From the NCBI GenBank assembly GCA_001275005.1, contig JWZX01002008.1:1-19210 (forward strand): a stretch of 19,210 nucleotides of DNA, given 5' to 3'. The translations under genes were made by a program, and so were the position numbers. Numbering within the stretch: position 1 is the stretch's first letter; every line of letters starts with the position of its first letter. Origin of the DNA: Chrysochromulina tobinii (Eukaryota; Haptophyta; Prymnesiales; Chrysochromulinaceae). A model generated the notes under the pieces. That model was given only the letters and a program-made list of their open reading frames with translations, was not told where the DNA came from and made no database searches. Positions 1-8,157 of this stretch are shown here, piece by piece.

Positions 1-1650
1 CCGCGCCTCCTTGAGCAGCGGGGAGCCTTCGGCCGCGGCCGCATGCGCTGAGATCGCACTCTTAATCGCCACAAGCCTTGCCTCAAGGCTGCTCTGGTCA
101 TCACCGCTACTCGTCTCGAGGGCCACACGCAGAGCGGCCAGAGCTGCTTTCTCTGATGCCTCCTTTTCCGCTGCCGCCTTTTCCGCTGCCGCCGCTTCCT
201 CCGCCACCGCCCTCGCTGTCGCCTTCCGTCTGCTCTCCTCCAACTGCCATTGCTGCTGCGGCGGTGGAGGCTGCTGCTGTGGCGGCGGCGGAGGCTGCTG
301 CTGCGGCGGCGGCAGCATCAAGCCCGGCGGCAAGCTACCCGGCACAGGCTGGCCGTCATCGTCGAGGCGCAGGGGCTGGCCGATGATCATGGGCATTGAA
401 GATCGGACAACGTCGCAATTGAGAACGATGATGATCTTGCGGTTCTGCACGACGTGGCAGACGAACTCGGTCAGCTTGATGACCGAGAGCGACTGGACTT
501 GACCCGACTCGATGTAGTGGTTGAGCTGCGTGGCCATCATACCCTGCATGTAGTTGACGCCATCCGAGACGATCATGCGGTGGCGCACTTCCGCGTGATG
601 GTGGCTGATGAGCTTGACTTCAAGGAGCTGGACCACGGGCTGCTGCGTCGTGTCGTTGTGGAACATCTTGAGCATGGCTCCGTTTGTGAGCGCCATGGAG
701 CTGCACGTGCGCGGCTGCGCGGTAAACTTCATCACGAGCGCCTCAACGGAAACCGCCTCCGCAATCGCCGCCTTGATAGCATCGTCGCCGTCCGCGAAAG
801 TCCGCAACGCGTCGGCTGCGTTCGCCTTGCCTTGAGCGTCGCCGTCGCACAAGAGCGCCACGAGCGGCTCAATCGCGCCCGCCGCCGCAATCGCCGCCTT
901 GATGGCAGCGTCGCCAACCGCCAGACCGTCGCCGACCGCCAGACTCCACAACGCGCCAGCTGCGTTCGCCTTGCCTTGAGCGTCGCCGTCGCGCACGAGC
1001 GCTACGAGCAGCTCGATAGCGCCCGCCGCTGCACTCGCCGCTACGATGGCAGCGTTGCCGGCCGCCAGACTCCACAACGCGCCGGCTGCGTTCTCCTTGC
1101 CTTCCGCATTGCCGTCGCGCAGGAGCGCCACGAGCGGCTTAATGGCGCCCGCCGCCGCAATCGCCGCTACGATGGCATCGTCGCCGGCCGCCAGACTCCA
1201 CAACGCGCCGGCTGCGTCCGCCTTGCCTTGAGCGTCGCCGTTGCGCACGAGCACCACGAGCGGCTCAATCGCGCCCGCCGCGGCAATCGCCGCCTTGATG
1301 GCAGCGTCGCCGTAACCCAGACACCCCATCGTGCGGGCTGCTTTCGCCTTGCCTCGTGCGTCGCCGTCGCGCACGAGCGCCACGAGCGGCTCAATCACGC
1401 CCGCCGCGGCAATCGCCCCTTTGTTGTACTTGTTGCGCGCTGGCTTTTCCAAGGCCTCCGCGGCTGCGGCACGCTCCCCTGCGGTACCATCTCTGAGCAT
1501 CGCCACCAGCGGCGGGAGGGCGCCGGCCGTCCAAAATGCCCCACTCATCGGATCCGCCGACTGATCTGGCGGCGCGGGCTGCGTCGCGGCTCCAAACCCG
1601 CCGCCGCCGTATGGAGCGGCACCGCCAAAGAGCGGCGAGGTTCTAAACAT
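1..1650 (-). CDS. ARM-repeat protein fused to an RPA70N-like OB fold (partial, runs off left edge)
   Basis: An open frame of 550 codons runs from the ATG at 1650, the first Met after an in-frame TGA near 1685, to base 1 without a stop. Residues 1-40 are Gly/Pro-rich. Residues about 41-310 are six or seven armadillo repeats with a 42-residue period (AGAIEPLVALLRDGDAQGK, NAAGALWSLAAG); one unit is six residues longer because of an 18-bp duplication near 911-946. Residues about 319-417 match the N-terminal OB fold of replication protein A large subunit (Pfam Rep-A_N): LTNGAMLKMF, VVQLLEVKLI, RHRMIVSDGVNYMQGMMATQ, and a VVQNRKIIIVLNCDVV strand. A Pro/Gln linker and an Ala/Glu/Lys coiled coil follow. 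In RPA70 this fold binds partner proteins rather than holding most of the ssDNA affinity. Whether the DNA-binding OB folds follow to the left cannot be seen. The fold call is firm; the role is inferred. Confidence 0.85.
   Translation of the reverse strand, partial: MFRTSPLFGGAAPYGGGGFGAATQPAPPDQSADPMSGAFWTAGALPPLVAMLRDGTAGERAAAAEALEKPARNKYNKGAIAAAGVIEPLVALVRDGDARGKAKAARTMGCLGYGDAAIKAAIAAAGAIEPLVVLVRNGDAQGKADAAGALWSLAAGDDAIVAAIAAAGAIKPLVALLRDGNAEGKENAAGALWSLAAGNAAIVAASAAAGAIELLVALVRDGDAQGKANAAGALWSLAVGDGLAVGDAAIKAAIAAAGAIEPLVALLCDGDAQGKANAADALRTFADGDDAIKAAIAEAVSVEALVMKFTAQPRTCSSMALTNGAMLKMFHNDTTQQPVVQLLEVKLISHHHAEVRHRMIVSDGVNYMQGMMATQLNHYIESGQVQSLSVIKLTEFVCHVVQNRKIIIVLNCDVVRSSMPMIIGQPLRLDDDGQPVPGSLPPGLMLPPPQQQPPPPPQQQPPPPQQQWQLEESRRKATARAVAEEAAAAEKAAAEKEASEKAALAALRVALETSSGDDQSSLEARLVAIKSAISAHAAAAEGSPLLKEAR
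780..1440. repeat. 126-bp tandem array encoding the armadillo repeats
   Basis: The ARM coding units are strongly alike at DNA level, each carrying versions of CTCAATCGCGCCCGCCGC and CAGACTCCACAACGCGCC at 126-bp spacing. One unit is 144 bp. The likeness extends to third positions, which suggests recent duplication or gene conversion. Confidence 0.8.
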
Positions 1651-2670
1651 GCTTGGCCCATGCAGCCACTCTAGAGACCGACTTCAGTTCCTTTCCTGGA
1701 TGTGCATTTTCCAGGGTGCAAAAAATCGATGCATGCTGGCTGTACAACACAACGCGCAACTCTGCGGACCCAAGCACGGGGCCGCTCTCGCAATGGACGG
1801 AGGCATGGCCGACACAGCCTGCTATTATACAACCTGCTATTACACGCGGGGGAAGGGGATCCGAGAAGATCACCGAGATCAAGATGCGCCTTTTAAGGAC
1901 GCGCTTAAGGCGACCGGGCGGGGCTAAGTGTTGAGCGGCCCGGCCGGGGGCTGATCGAGTATGGCTGTGAAAAGGGGGTCCAGGGGTCCCCGAGCTAGTG
2001 GTAACCGCGTCCGTATGTACGCCGGTCCGGCTCCCGGTGTCTTGGGTTAGTCTTGGGTGTCGTTACTTTTATATCCGAACCATATAGCTTATAGGCTGTG
2101 AACGCGCTGACTATTTTTTTCGTGGAAAGAAAAAGCGTCCAGCGCGGCCCCTCCAAAAATGAATACTTTGGGGGCGCACGAAAGTCTACCAAGGAGGACG
2201 ACTCGCGACACGTCTTGAGATCGCCGTCGGATCCGAACGCGAACCGAATCCGATCCACCAGGACCTATTTTTCACCTTAACGTTAACGGTTCGGGAAGAT
2301 TTACGCGTTTCTCGACGTAAGTCGCGTAACGCGTGCGGGCATGCACATGTCGTTCCATTCGTGCATAACCTATATATGACCTAACACACTTACACCCCCG
2401 CTCTGTTCGTGTACCCCGACGCGAGTGCGACTGTCAAATAGCGAGAGCCCCAACAAGCAACATGCAATACTCTGTACAGCTGTACCACACTCTCCCCCCG
2501 CGGACGTCCAGGCCAGCCAGTTGTCGAGAGGCCCCCCGGAGTCACTCTGTTGATGCCTCTCCTCTGCCGGCTGAGGCATCATCGTCGCCTGAGGCGGACG
2601 CATCATCTGAGGCGAAGGCATCGATGCTTCCATCGGCCTCGGCACCATCATGTGCATCATCTGCACCCAC
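1651..2670. other. Intergenic region, 5' side of the ARM/RPA70N gene and 3' side of the NIPA gene
   Basis: I see no convincing gene here. Short frames exist on both strands but lack recognisable domains. Bases 1990-2400 are visibly less GC-rich than the flanks, with T/A runs at 2110-2135, the palindrome TTAACGTTAA at 2277-2286 and TATATATGA at 2371-2379. The promoter of the minus-strand gene starting at 1650 must lie in this stretch. Near 1821-1845 a CTGCTATTA motif is repeated (CTGCTATTATACAA, CTGCTATTACAC). Confidence 0.6.
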
Positions 2671-4080
2671 CTACACACGACATGAAGGAGTGTCTTCATG
2701 GGCAAGCTTGGAGGGAGAGGAACTTCCAAGCTTGCCTCCGCGCCGAAGACCGTCCTCGAGCTTGTTCGATCGAGCAGGTCGCATGGCCCAGCTGGCGGCG
2801 AGTGGCTGCTTTGGCCTCACCGAAGCCGGCGAGCCTGGCCTCGAGCTCTGCGTAAGGGGGTAGGACTGACCTACCCCCTTGCTCTGCGACGCCGGTGAGC
2901 CTGGCCTCGATCGCGAAGGTGAGACCTCGCCAGAGGAGGTGTCGGCAGAGGAGGTGCCGGCAGAGGAGGTGCGCCGCGAGGCGAGGAGCTCTTCAGAGAC
3001 CTCTCCGGCGACGATGACAGCACCGCCAATGGTCATGATGAGGCAGCCGACGAGCGCGAGTGTCCTTTGCTGGTCCGTCATGTAGTCCACTTCTTGGAAG
3101 AAGAGGAGCCCGCCGATGACGGAGAAGATATTGAGCGTGGAGTACTCAATGGGCAGGGCGAGAGTCGTCTGGTAACGCTCGAAGACGACCTTGAGCCAAT
3201 AGCTCGTCGAGATGGCCGACGGGATGCCCACGCCCATCGTCACGTACAACGTCCAGTCATGGCAAGCTTGCAATCCCCGCTCATCCATTGTGATGCAGCG
3301 CACGAGCATCGACGAGTACGCCTTTACGCAAATGTCCGCAAACGCCTCATTGAGTCCAAGCGAGCCAGGGTACACGAGCACCATCGTCACGGCGAGGCAG
3401 AAGGACGGCCGCTTGTACAGCCGAAATGGCAGCGAGCCAGCCGCTGCGGCACGAGTCTGTTGAGCGGCCTGCAACCTCGGCACCGGGTAGGCCTTCTCGA
3501 TGACCAGGATGAACCAGAGGCTGAGCAGGACGACGAGGATGACGAGGGCGAGGTAGAAGCCGCCAAAGGGCGGCGCTCTCATGAAGAGCGCCTGCATGTC
3601 TGTTGTGCTGAATGAGGTGGGTGCTCCAGTTGGGGTGCCAGCGCTGCTCACGCAAGCGCCGGCAAGCACGAGTAGCGTGCCGACGACCTTGCTGTGGGTG
3701 AGCTCCTCCTTGAGGAGCCAATGGCCGAGGAAGAGATTGACCACGAGCAGCGCACCGACGAAGACGGAGCCCAGAATGGTCAAGGGGCCCAGGTTGAAGC
3801 CCACTACCTTGATGCAAGATGCGGCGCCGTAGACGACCAGACCCACAAACCACGCCTTCCAGCGCCCCATTCGGCAGCAAAGGAGTGGCACCTTGGTGAC
3901 TGCGACATCGTTCTTGTACGTCAGGGCGTGTCGCTGAATCACCATCGAGAGGGAGAGCAGCGCGCCGGCCACCACCTCGAGCGCGATCCCGGAATAGACA
4001 AGGATCGCTGAAATATCATTGGAAGGCCGCCCCCCGGCGTTGAGATTTGACGAGTTCGTCGTGTTGAGGAATCCGACCAT
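2671..4080 (-). CDS. NIPA-type magnesium transporter
   Basis: A 469-residue multi-span membrane protein of the NIPA family (Pfam Mg_trans_NIPA, related to the drug/metabolite transporter fold), known to move Mg2+ across plasma or endosomal membranes. About nine spans can be seen, for example 26-48 (ILVYSGIALEVVAGALLSLS), 76-95, 98-120, 131-147, 173-194, 225-240, 276-292, 305-330 and 340-358. Family-like features are the first-helix VYSGIALEVVAGALLSLSMV, the FNLGPLTILGSVFVGALLVV helix followed by LKEEL, and LPIEYSTLNIFSVIGGLLFFQE. The start chosen is MVGFLNTTNSS, the first ATG, in a good context (A at -3, G at +4); the frame is open further upstream but only without an ATG. The N terminus has NTT and NSS sequons. 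The C-terminal tail (361-469) is Ser/Pro/Arg-rich, with TSS repeats and a hairpin insertion. Substrate is inferred from family. Confidence 0.85.
   Translation of the reverse strand: MVGFLNTTNSSNLNAGGRPSNDISAILVYSGIALEVVAGALLSLSMVIQRHALTYKNDVAVTKVPLLCCRMGRWKAWFVGLVVYGAASCIKVVGFNLGPLTILGSVFVGALLVVNLFLGHWLLKEELTHSKVVGTLLVLAGACVSSAGTPTGAPTSFSTTDMQALFMRAPPFGGFYLALVILVVLLSLWFILVIEKAYPVPRLQAAQQTRAAAAGSLPFRLYKRPSFCLAVTMVLVYPGSLGLNEAFADICVKAYSSMLVRCITMDERGLQACHDWTLYVTMGVGIPSAISTSYWLKVVFERYQTTLALPIEYSTLNIFSVIGGLLFFQEVDYMTDQQRTLALVGCLIMTIGGAVIVAGEVSEELLASRRTSSAGTSSADTSSGEVSPSRSRPGSPASQSKGVGQSYPLTQSSRPGSPASVRPKQPLAASWAMRPARSNKLEDGLRRGGKLGSSSPSKLAHEDTPSCRV
2701..2736. repeat. Inverted repeat in the 3' end of the NIPA gene
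   Basis: Perfect 12-bp arms GGCAAGCTTGGA (2701-2712) and TCCAAGCTTGCC (2725-2736) surround a 12-base loop. The arms encode GKLGS and SKLA in the tail. No flanking direct repeat is present, unlike the hairpin at 2845-2888. Confidence 0.7.
2845..2888. repeat. Hairpin flanked by an 8-bp direct repeat, in frame in the NIPA gene
   Basis: GCTCTGCG at 2845-2852 recurs exactly at 2881-2888. Between them are perfect inverted arms AAGGGGGTAGG (2854-2864) and CCTACCCCCTT (2870-2880) with loop ACTGA. The repeat period is 36 bp, which adds 12 residues and keeps the frame. The unit sits inside a larger imperfect repeat encoding SRPGSPAS twice. Confidence 0.8.
2930..2981. repeat. 15-bp tandem repeat in the NIPA tail
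   Basis: Three copies of a unit like GCAGAGGAGGTGCCG are in tandem. On the minus strand they encode TSSAGTSSADTSSGE. A short in-frame coding minisatellite. Confidence 0.7.
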
Positions 4081-4369
4081 GCTCCACGGGCGCGACACTT
4101 GCCGGCGTGGGGGCACGAACCCCCGCAAGAAGCGAGCGGGGACGGCAGGTTGGAGCTGCCTCTCCGCGTACGGCTTCCGAAAACACAACCACCTTCTTTT
4201 TTGCTCGCGACGCGCACCCGGTGCTCTTTCCGCACCTTTTCTTCAATGGTACAGTAGCACAATTACTTCCCTCATCAGGGGCGTACCCGCATGTACCCGG
4301 CTGAACGGCTCAAGCGCGCCGCCCTGTTGACGAACACCAATGGCAATGCCGCCTCACACGTGCCTCAAC

Positions 4370-6043
4370 TCACAACCCACCGAGCCAGCCAAGCCAGCCA
4401 AGCGCAAGGGTAAGGCCGAGGAGGACAAGGCTGCCGGCGACGATCAACATCGCCAGGCCGCCTTGGCCAACCAGGATGAGGATGGTCGCGACGAACTGGA
4501 AGAACGCCACCCCGATGACCGGCCACTTGAGCAGGCTGACGCTGTTCAGATATTGTATCACCGCGAAGGCGATCAGGATCAGCAAGGAGAGGGCGGCGAG
4601 GGCCTTGATGATGCCGCCGCCGCCGCCGCCCACCTTGCCGCCGCCGAGGACCAGCATCATGCCCAGCATGAGGAGGAGCACCTCGGCGACGCTGAGGCTC
4701 ATCTTGGTGACGAGGGAGAATGCCTCCGCGGCCTTGGCCTTTTCCGCTTCCGCCTCGGCGGCGGCCTTGGCCAAACCCTCGGCCGAGGTCGGGTCGGGCT
4801 CGCCTGTGAGCTTCGCCTTCGCGTCCTGGTACTGCGTCTCGTTGAGGACGCCCGCGCGGTGCATCTCCTCGAGCTCGTCGAGCTTCTCTTGCTTCTCGTC
4901 GTCGGACATGTACTTGGCCTCGACGCGCGCCTTGGCCGCTTCGTAGCCCGCTTGGTCGAGCGTACCACTGTCAAGGAGCCTTCGGAGCGCCTCGAGCTCC
5001 TTCGCCTTCTGCTCCTCCAACACGGCCGTTATGTTCACGCCGGGCGGCGGCGAGGGCAGCGGGGGCGGCGAGGGCGGTGGCGAGGGGGGCGGCGAGGGCG
5101 AGGGCGGCGAGGGCGGCGGCGGCGACGGTGGCGGCGAGGGCGGCGGCGACGGGGGCGGCGGCGGCGGCGGCGAAGGCGGGGGCGGCAAGGGCGGCGGCGA
5201 GGGCGGCGGCCAATAGACGCACACGCCGCACTCGACGCACGCTTGCTCCGCAGTCAGACCTTCTTGCGTCGAGTCTTGGTCACGATCGCAAAAGGGGAGG
5301 TTATCCAACGGGTCGCCGTACGTGTCGCACCCGCCGAAGCCCGCCGTCCAACTGCCATGATCGCCCTGGCAGTAGGGCCTCCCAACGTTCGCGTTGTCCG
5401 GGTACGGAGGCGGCAGCGGCGGGTGCATATGGACGCTCCCGAGCGCAGGCGCTCCTGGAGGACTCGGAGCGTCCTCCCGATCAAACTCTGGCCAGCCAAT
5501 CGCCGAGGGCAAGCGCTGTGGCACGTGCTGGATCGAGCCAGCTCCCAAAGTCGTGATGGCGAGGGGCGCGTCGATGCTTGGGTTCGTGGCCTCTGGCCAT
5601 CCGCGAGGCACAGGCACCTCGTGGAGCGCCGTAACGGACACCTCGTGGAGCGAGCCGCCCGGCGAGTGGGGCACTTTCTCGCCGCTGCCGCTCCGTGCAT
5701 GTATCGATAAGTCGGTCGGCTTGGAGTCGGCACTGGTCGAGTCCCGCATCGAGTCCGGCACCCTCCATGGCGGGCTCGCCCTTACCCACGGTTCGTGATG
5801 AACGCTACTGGAGCCGCCAGCGTCATCGCCCGAACGCGCTGGATGCATGGCTGGATGCGGCTGCGGCTCGGGCAGCAGCGTGCCCGAGGTCGTGCCCATC
5901 AAGCTGCGCAGCCTCGACCCAGCGGCTTTGGAGCGCGGGCGCGCATTGTGCCGCATGACGGCCCATTCGCAGTGCTTCGCGTCGAGAAAGGCCGCAAACG
6001 TGGCTGCCGACGACGCCTGCGAGCAACCGCTCGCTGGCACCAT
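4370..6043 (-). CDS. Mosaic membrane protein: Cys-rich module, Ser-Pro stalk, two SHOCT-like hairpins, four C-terminal spans
   Basis: Residues below count from the ATG at 6043 (557 residues), preferred for its context (AAG before, G after) although an upstream in-frame ATG exists at 6202. Residues 1-220 are disordered, with HEV and GWPE repeats. Residues 225-275 form a Cys-rich module (YCQGDHGSW, GFGGCDTY, FC, TAEQACVECGVC) like the short CxxW-C-Y-AC-C modules common in protist secreted proteins. Residues 279-334 are a Pro/Ser stalk (SPPP repeats) resembling hydroxyproline-rich algal wall proteins. Residues 349-378 and 386-412 are two SHOCT-like helix pairs (LEALRRLLDSGTLDQAGYE; LEEMHRAGVLNETQYQDAK). 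An Ala/Glu helix and spans near 449-467, 479-498, 507-526 and 529-552 follow. No clear signal peptide is seen, so an unseen 5' exon is possible. Likely a surface or endomembrane protein; function unknown. Confidence 0.75.
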   Translation of the reverse strand: MVPASGCSQASSAATFAAFLDAKHCEWAVMRHNARPRSKAAGSRLRSLMGTTSGTLLPEPQPHPAMHPARSGDDAGGSSSVHHEPWVRASPPWRVPDSMRDSTSADSKPTDLSIHARSGSGEKVPHSPGGSLHEVSVTALHEVPVPRGWPEATNPSIDAPLAITTLGAGSIQHVPQRLPSAIGWPEFDREDAPSPPGAPALGSVHMHPPLPPPYPDNANVGRPYCQGDHGSWTAGFGGCDTYGDPLDNLPFCDRDQDSTQEGLTAEQACVECGVCVYWPPPSPPPLPPPPSPPPPPPPSPPPSPPPSPPPPSPPSPSPPPSPPPSPPPLPSPPPGVNITAVLEEQKAKELEALRRLLDSGTLDQAGYEAAKARVEAKYMSDDEKQEKLDELEEMHRAGVLNETQYQDAKAKLTGEPDPTSAEGLAKAAAEAEAEKAKAAEAFSLVTKMSLSVAEVLLLMLGMMLVLGGGKVGGGGGGIIKALAALSLLILIAFAVIQYLNSVSLLKWPVIGVAFFQFVATILILVGQGGLAMLIVAGSLVLLGLTLALGWLGWLGGL

Positions 6044-6397
6044 CTTGGAATGAGAGAGAGAAGTGACAAACCTTTTTTGGTGTGGCGCGTGTTTCCGAGT
6101 GAATCGGTTGCATGTTTTTTTGTATCGCTTCTCGGTATTGTACAATAGTACGCAGGACCGTACATTGTAACCGGGGGGGTCTATCTCGCAACCCTGGCAC
6201 ATCGCACATGTCTCACGTCAGTCTCACGTCTCACGACGCGAAGCAGCGGATGACCTTCCGTCATCCAATGGGTAGGCGAATTTACTGGACGCCACGTCGT
6301 GGTCCGCAGGTCCGTCGCCGACCGATATGGTTTCAGGTCTGGTTCCTTCCTTTTGGGAGGATCGCGTCGTTCCCGAAACCCGAGCACATTTGTGAAC
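6044..6397. promoter_or_regulatory. Divergent intergenic region with palindrome and inverted repeat
   Basis: This is the shared upstream region of the mosaic membrane protein (minus) and the unknown protein at 6398 (plus). It holds the 12-bp palindrome TATTGTACAATA (6136-6147). It also holds an inverted repeat, TACAATAGTAC (6141-6151) against GTACATTGTA (6160-6169) with one unpaired base. This is the most symmetric AT-rich block in the region, so it is a candidate core-promoter or factor-binding site. Direct function is not shown. Confidence 0.4.
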
Positions 6398-7408
6398 ATG
6401 AATAGAAGTTTTTTGAAAAGCGCAATCGCAATGGCGTCCATCCACGCTCGTCCGGCGCCGATCACGCCGGTCGCGCCACCACACTTGCGGAGCGCGCTCG
6501 CCGGCGCTGCCGCCGCGCCCAAGATGCCGGGCTACCTGCAGTCCACCACCTCCTCGCGCGCTTCCTTGCGCCCGGGCAGCCCACGGCGCGAGAAGCCCGA
6601 CCCAGCAGCGATGGTGCCAGCCGGCGGCGTCCCCAACCGATCGGAGAGCCTTCAGCTCGATTTCAACAACTTACCCGAACGCGGCGAGTATCGCCACACG
6701 CAGCGGCGCGTCTATAACGTGCCGCAGCGCTCGTACCCGGCCACGGTCGCCAGCATTGCAGCCCCGTCGCGAAGTGGTATGGAGTCCCCGCGCTACAGCA
6801 AGGAGTCGTTGCTCTTTGCGGAGACCTCGACGGGGGTGCAGCCGCACGAGCGCTCAGCGTATGGCGAGCGGCCGCCCACAGCGCGCCGGCCACCCACGGC
6901 GCCGGTCGTCTCGACGCACGACAAGACCCTGCCCAACAAATCGAAATCGAAGCGCGGCGCAGGGAGCTGCCAGCGAGCCCCCGAGCTCACGTCGACCGCT
7001 GCGCTCGCCAACTCGGTCACACTCGCCGCCTCGGCCACGCTGCTCGCGAGCAGCTACCAGCCCCCCGTGGAGCCGCCGCCTCCGAACTACTTCACTGCGA
7101 AAGAGGTGGCGCGTCGCGCACGTGGCTTCGCGTCGCCTTCGATCTCTCGCCCGGCGGACGTATACACAGTGGCCACCGCCCGGGGACCCGAGGCGCCCGT
7201 GCCACCGCCTCCGCCGCCCGTAGATCTGAGCCGCACCACGGAGGGCAGCCTCACCTCCAAGCTCGTCGACCTGCGTCCCTCGGGCTACGTTGGCATGGCG
7301 AGCGGTCCGGTGCGCGACAACCTGCTCGGCGGCCGGCGGGCGCGCGGCATGTGCAGCCCGCGATCGGAGGTGTACAATCCGATCGCGTGGGACGCCAACC
7401 CGTCGTGA
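6398..7408 (+). CDS. Unknown Pro/Ser/Arg-rich disordered protein
   Basis: I do not recognise this gene. From the ATG at 6398 it gives 336 residues (MNRSFLKSAIAMASIHARP); a second ATG at 6431 with G at -3 and +4 is an equally good start. The sequence is rich in Pro, Ser, Arg and Ala and is predicted disordered throughout. Short less simple stretches are LQLDFNNLPERGEYRHTQRR (about 87-106), NYFTAKEVARRARGF and the C terminus YNPIAWDANPS. No membrane span or signal peptide is evident. Third positions are mostly G/C, as in neighbouring genes, and no better frame overlaps it, which supports coding. The stop codon lies inside a repeat that continues downstream. Confidence 0.6.
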   Translation: MNRSFLKSAIAMASIHARPAPITPVAPPHLRSALAGAAAAPKMPGYLQSTTSSRASLRPGSPRREKPDPAAMVPAGGVPNRSESLQLDFNNLPERGEYRHTQRRVYNVPQRSYPATVASIAAPSRSGMESPRYSKESLLFAETSTGVQPHERSAYGERPPTARRPPTAPVVSTHDKTLPNKSKSKRGAGSCQRAPELTSTAALANSVTLAASATLLASSYQPPVEPPPPNYFTAKEVARRARGFASPSISRPADVYTVATARGPEAPVPPPPPPVDLSRTTEGSLTSKLVDLRPSGYVGMASGPVRDNLLGGRRARGMCSPRSEVYNPIAWDANPS

Positions 7409-7475
7409 TCGCCGGCCTCATACGGGAATCCAATCGCGTGGGACGCCAACCTGTTGTGACGAATCCAATCGCGTG
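7376..7475 (+). repeat. In-frame repeats of the 3' end of the unknown gene, each after a stop
   Basis: A 33-bp segment ending in the stop codon (7376-7408) recurs at 7427-7459 with three substitutions. A third, shorter copy starts at 7462. The period of the first two is 51 bp, so copy two is in the CDS frame (NPIAWDAN then TGA). The third copy (NPIA) is also in this frame. Confidence 0.75.
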
Positions 7476-8157
7476 TGAGGTGTGTGGTGTGACCCGTCGT
7501 GAGCCTTAGCGGCCCGCGAAGTGAGCGACGGTTGCGCATTCGTTCTCTCTTGTCTGCCATCCCCCCCTCTTCTCGCACAACGCCACACCCACATGAACAT
7601 CCAACGTGATTCCCAGTCCGCCAGTCTCATCTATCCATGTGACGTGAGGACGAGGAGGCGTCAGATTACTGTGACCACACAGGCGCCCGGGCCTCTTCGG
7701 CGTGCGCGCCTGCCAGTGCCACCGGCCCCTGGCGCCGGTCTGCCCTCGATCGTCGACCTACGAAAACGTTCTCGGGGTACGGAGCGCGCGGTCACATAGG
7801 GAGCCTTATGAGCGGCATTTTAGCGGCAGCCCGCCAGAAAACGCCTTCATGGAATTCCAGCCGATGGAACCGTACACGCAACACCGGCGACGCACGAACC
7901 GGCGAACGAGGCACCCGGGATTGCTCTGCAAAGTACACCCCACAGGACTTGAAATCGGTTCGGACAGTGATCGCGGTGCGCGGCGACGGCGGCCCACAAC
8001 GACTCCTGATACTTAGACCTCACGATCTCATCGGCACCGCAGGGACCAGATCTCGCCTCGAGATCTCGCCTCGAGATCTCGCCAGGTCGAAGCGACTGAG
8101 GTCCGACTTGGCGTTGGTCAGCTGTCTCGATGCTCTCGGCTGCCCTCGTGACGAGGC
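7409..8157. other. Intergenic region between two convergent genes
   Basis: No convincing gene. Besides the stop-region repeats it contains about 2.8 copies of the 13-bp unit AGATCTCGCCTCG near 8047-8081. Small frames on both strands have no recognisable content. Both transcripts should end here; no clear terminator or polyadenylation motif stands out. Confidence 0.5.

Noticed and set aside
454-1674. Long plus-strand frame rich in Arg, His and Leu (RLALSVAVAHERHERLN repeats)
   Set aside because: It is the antisense shadow of the ARM-repeat coding region; the minus strand has a recognisable fold through the same bases.
4340-5710. 456-codon plus-strand frame with a long Gly/Arg run
   Set aside because: Antisense of the Ser-Pro stalk and SHOCT gene; the Arg/Gly run is just the complement of the proline codons.
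8047-8081. Cluster of AGATCT and CTCGAG sites suggesting a cloning artefact
   Set aside because: They are explained by a natural 13-bp tandem repeat (AGATCTCGCCTCG); no vector sequence is seen around it.
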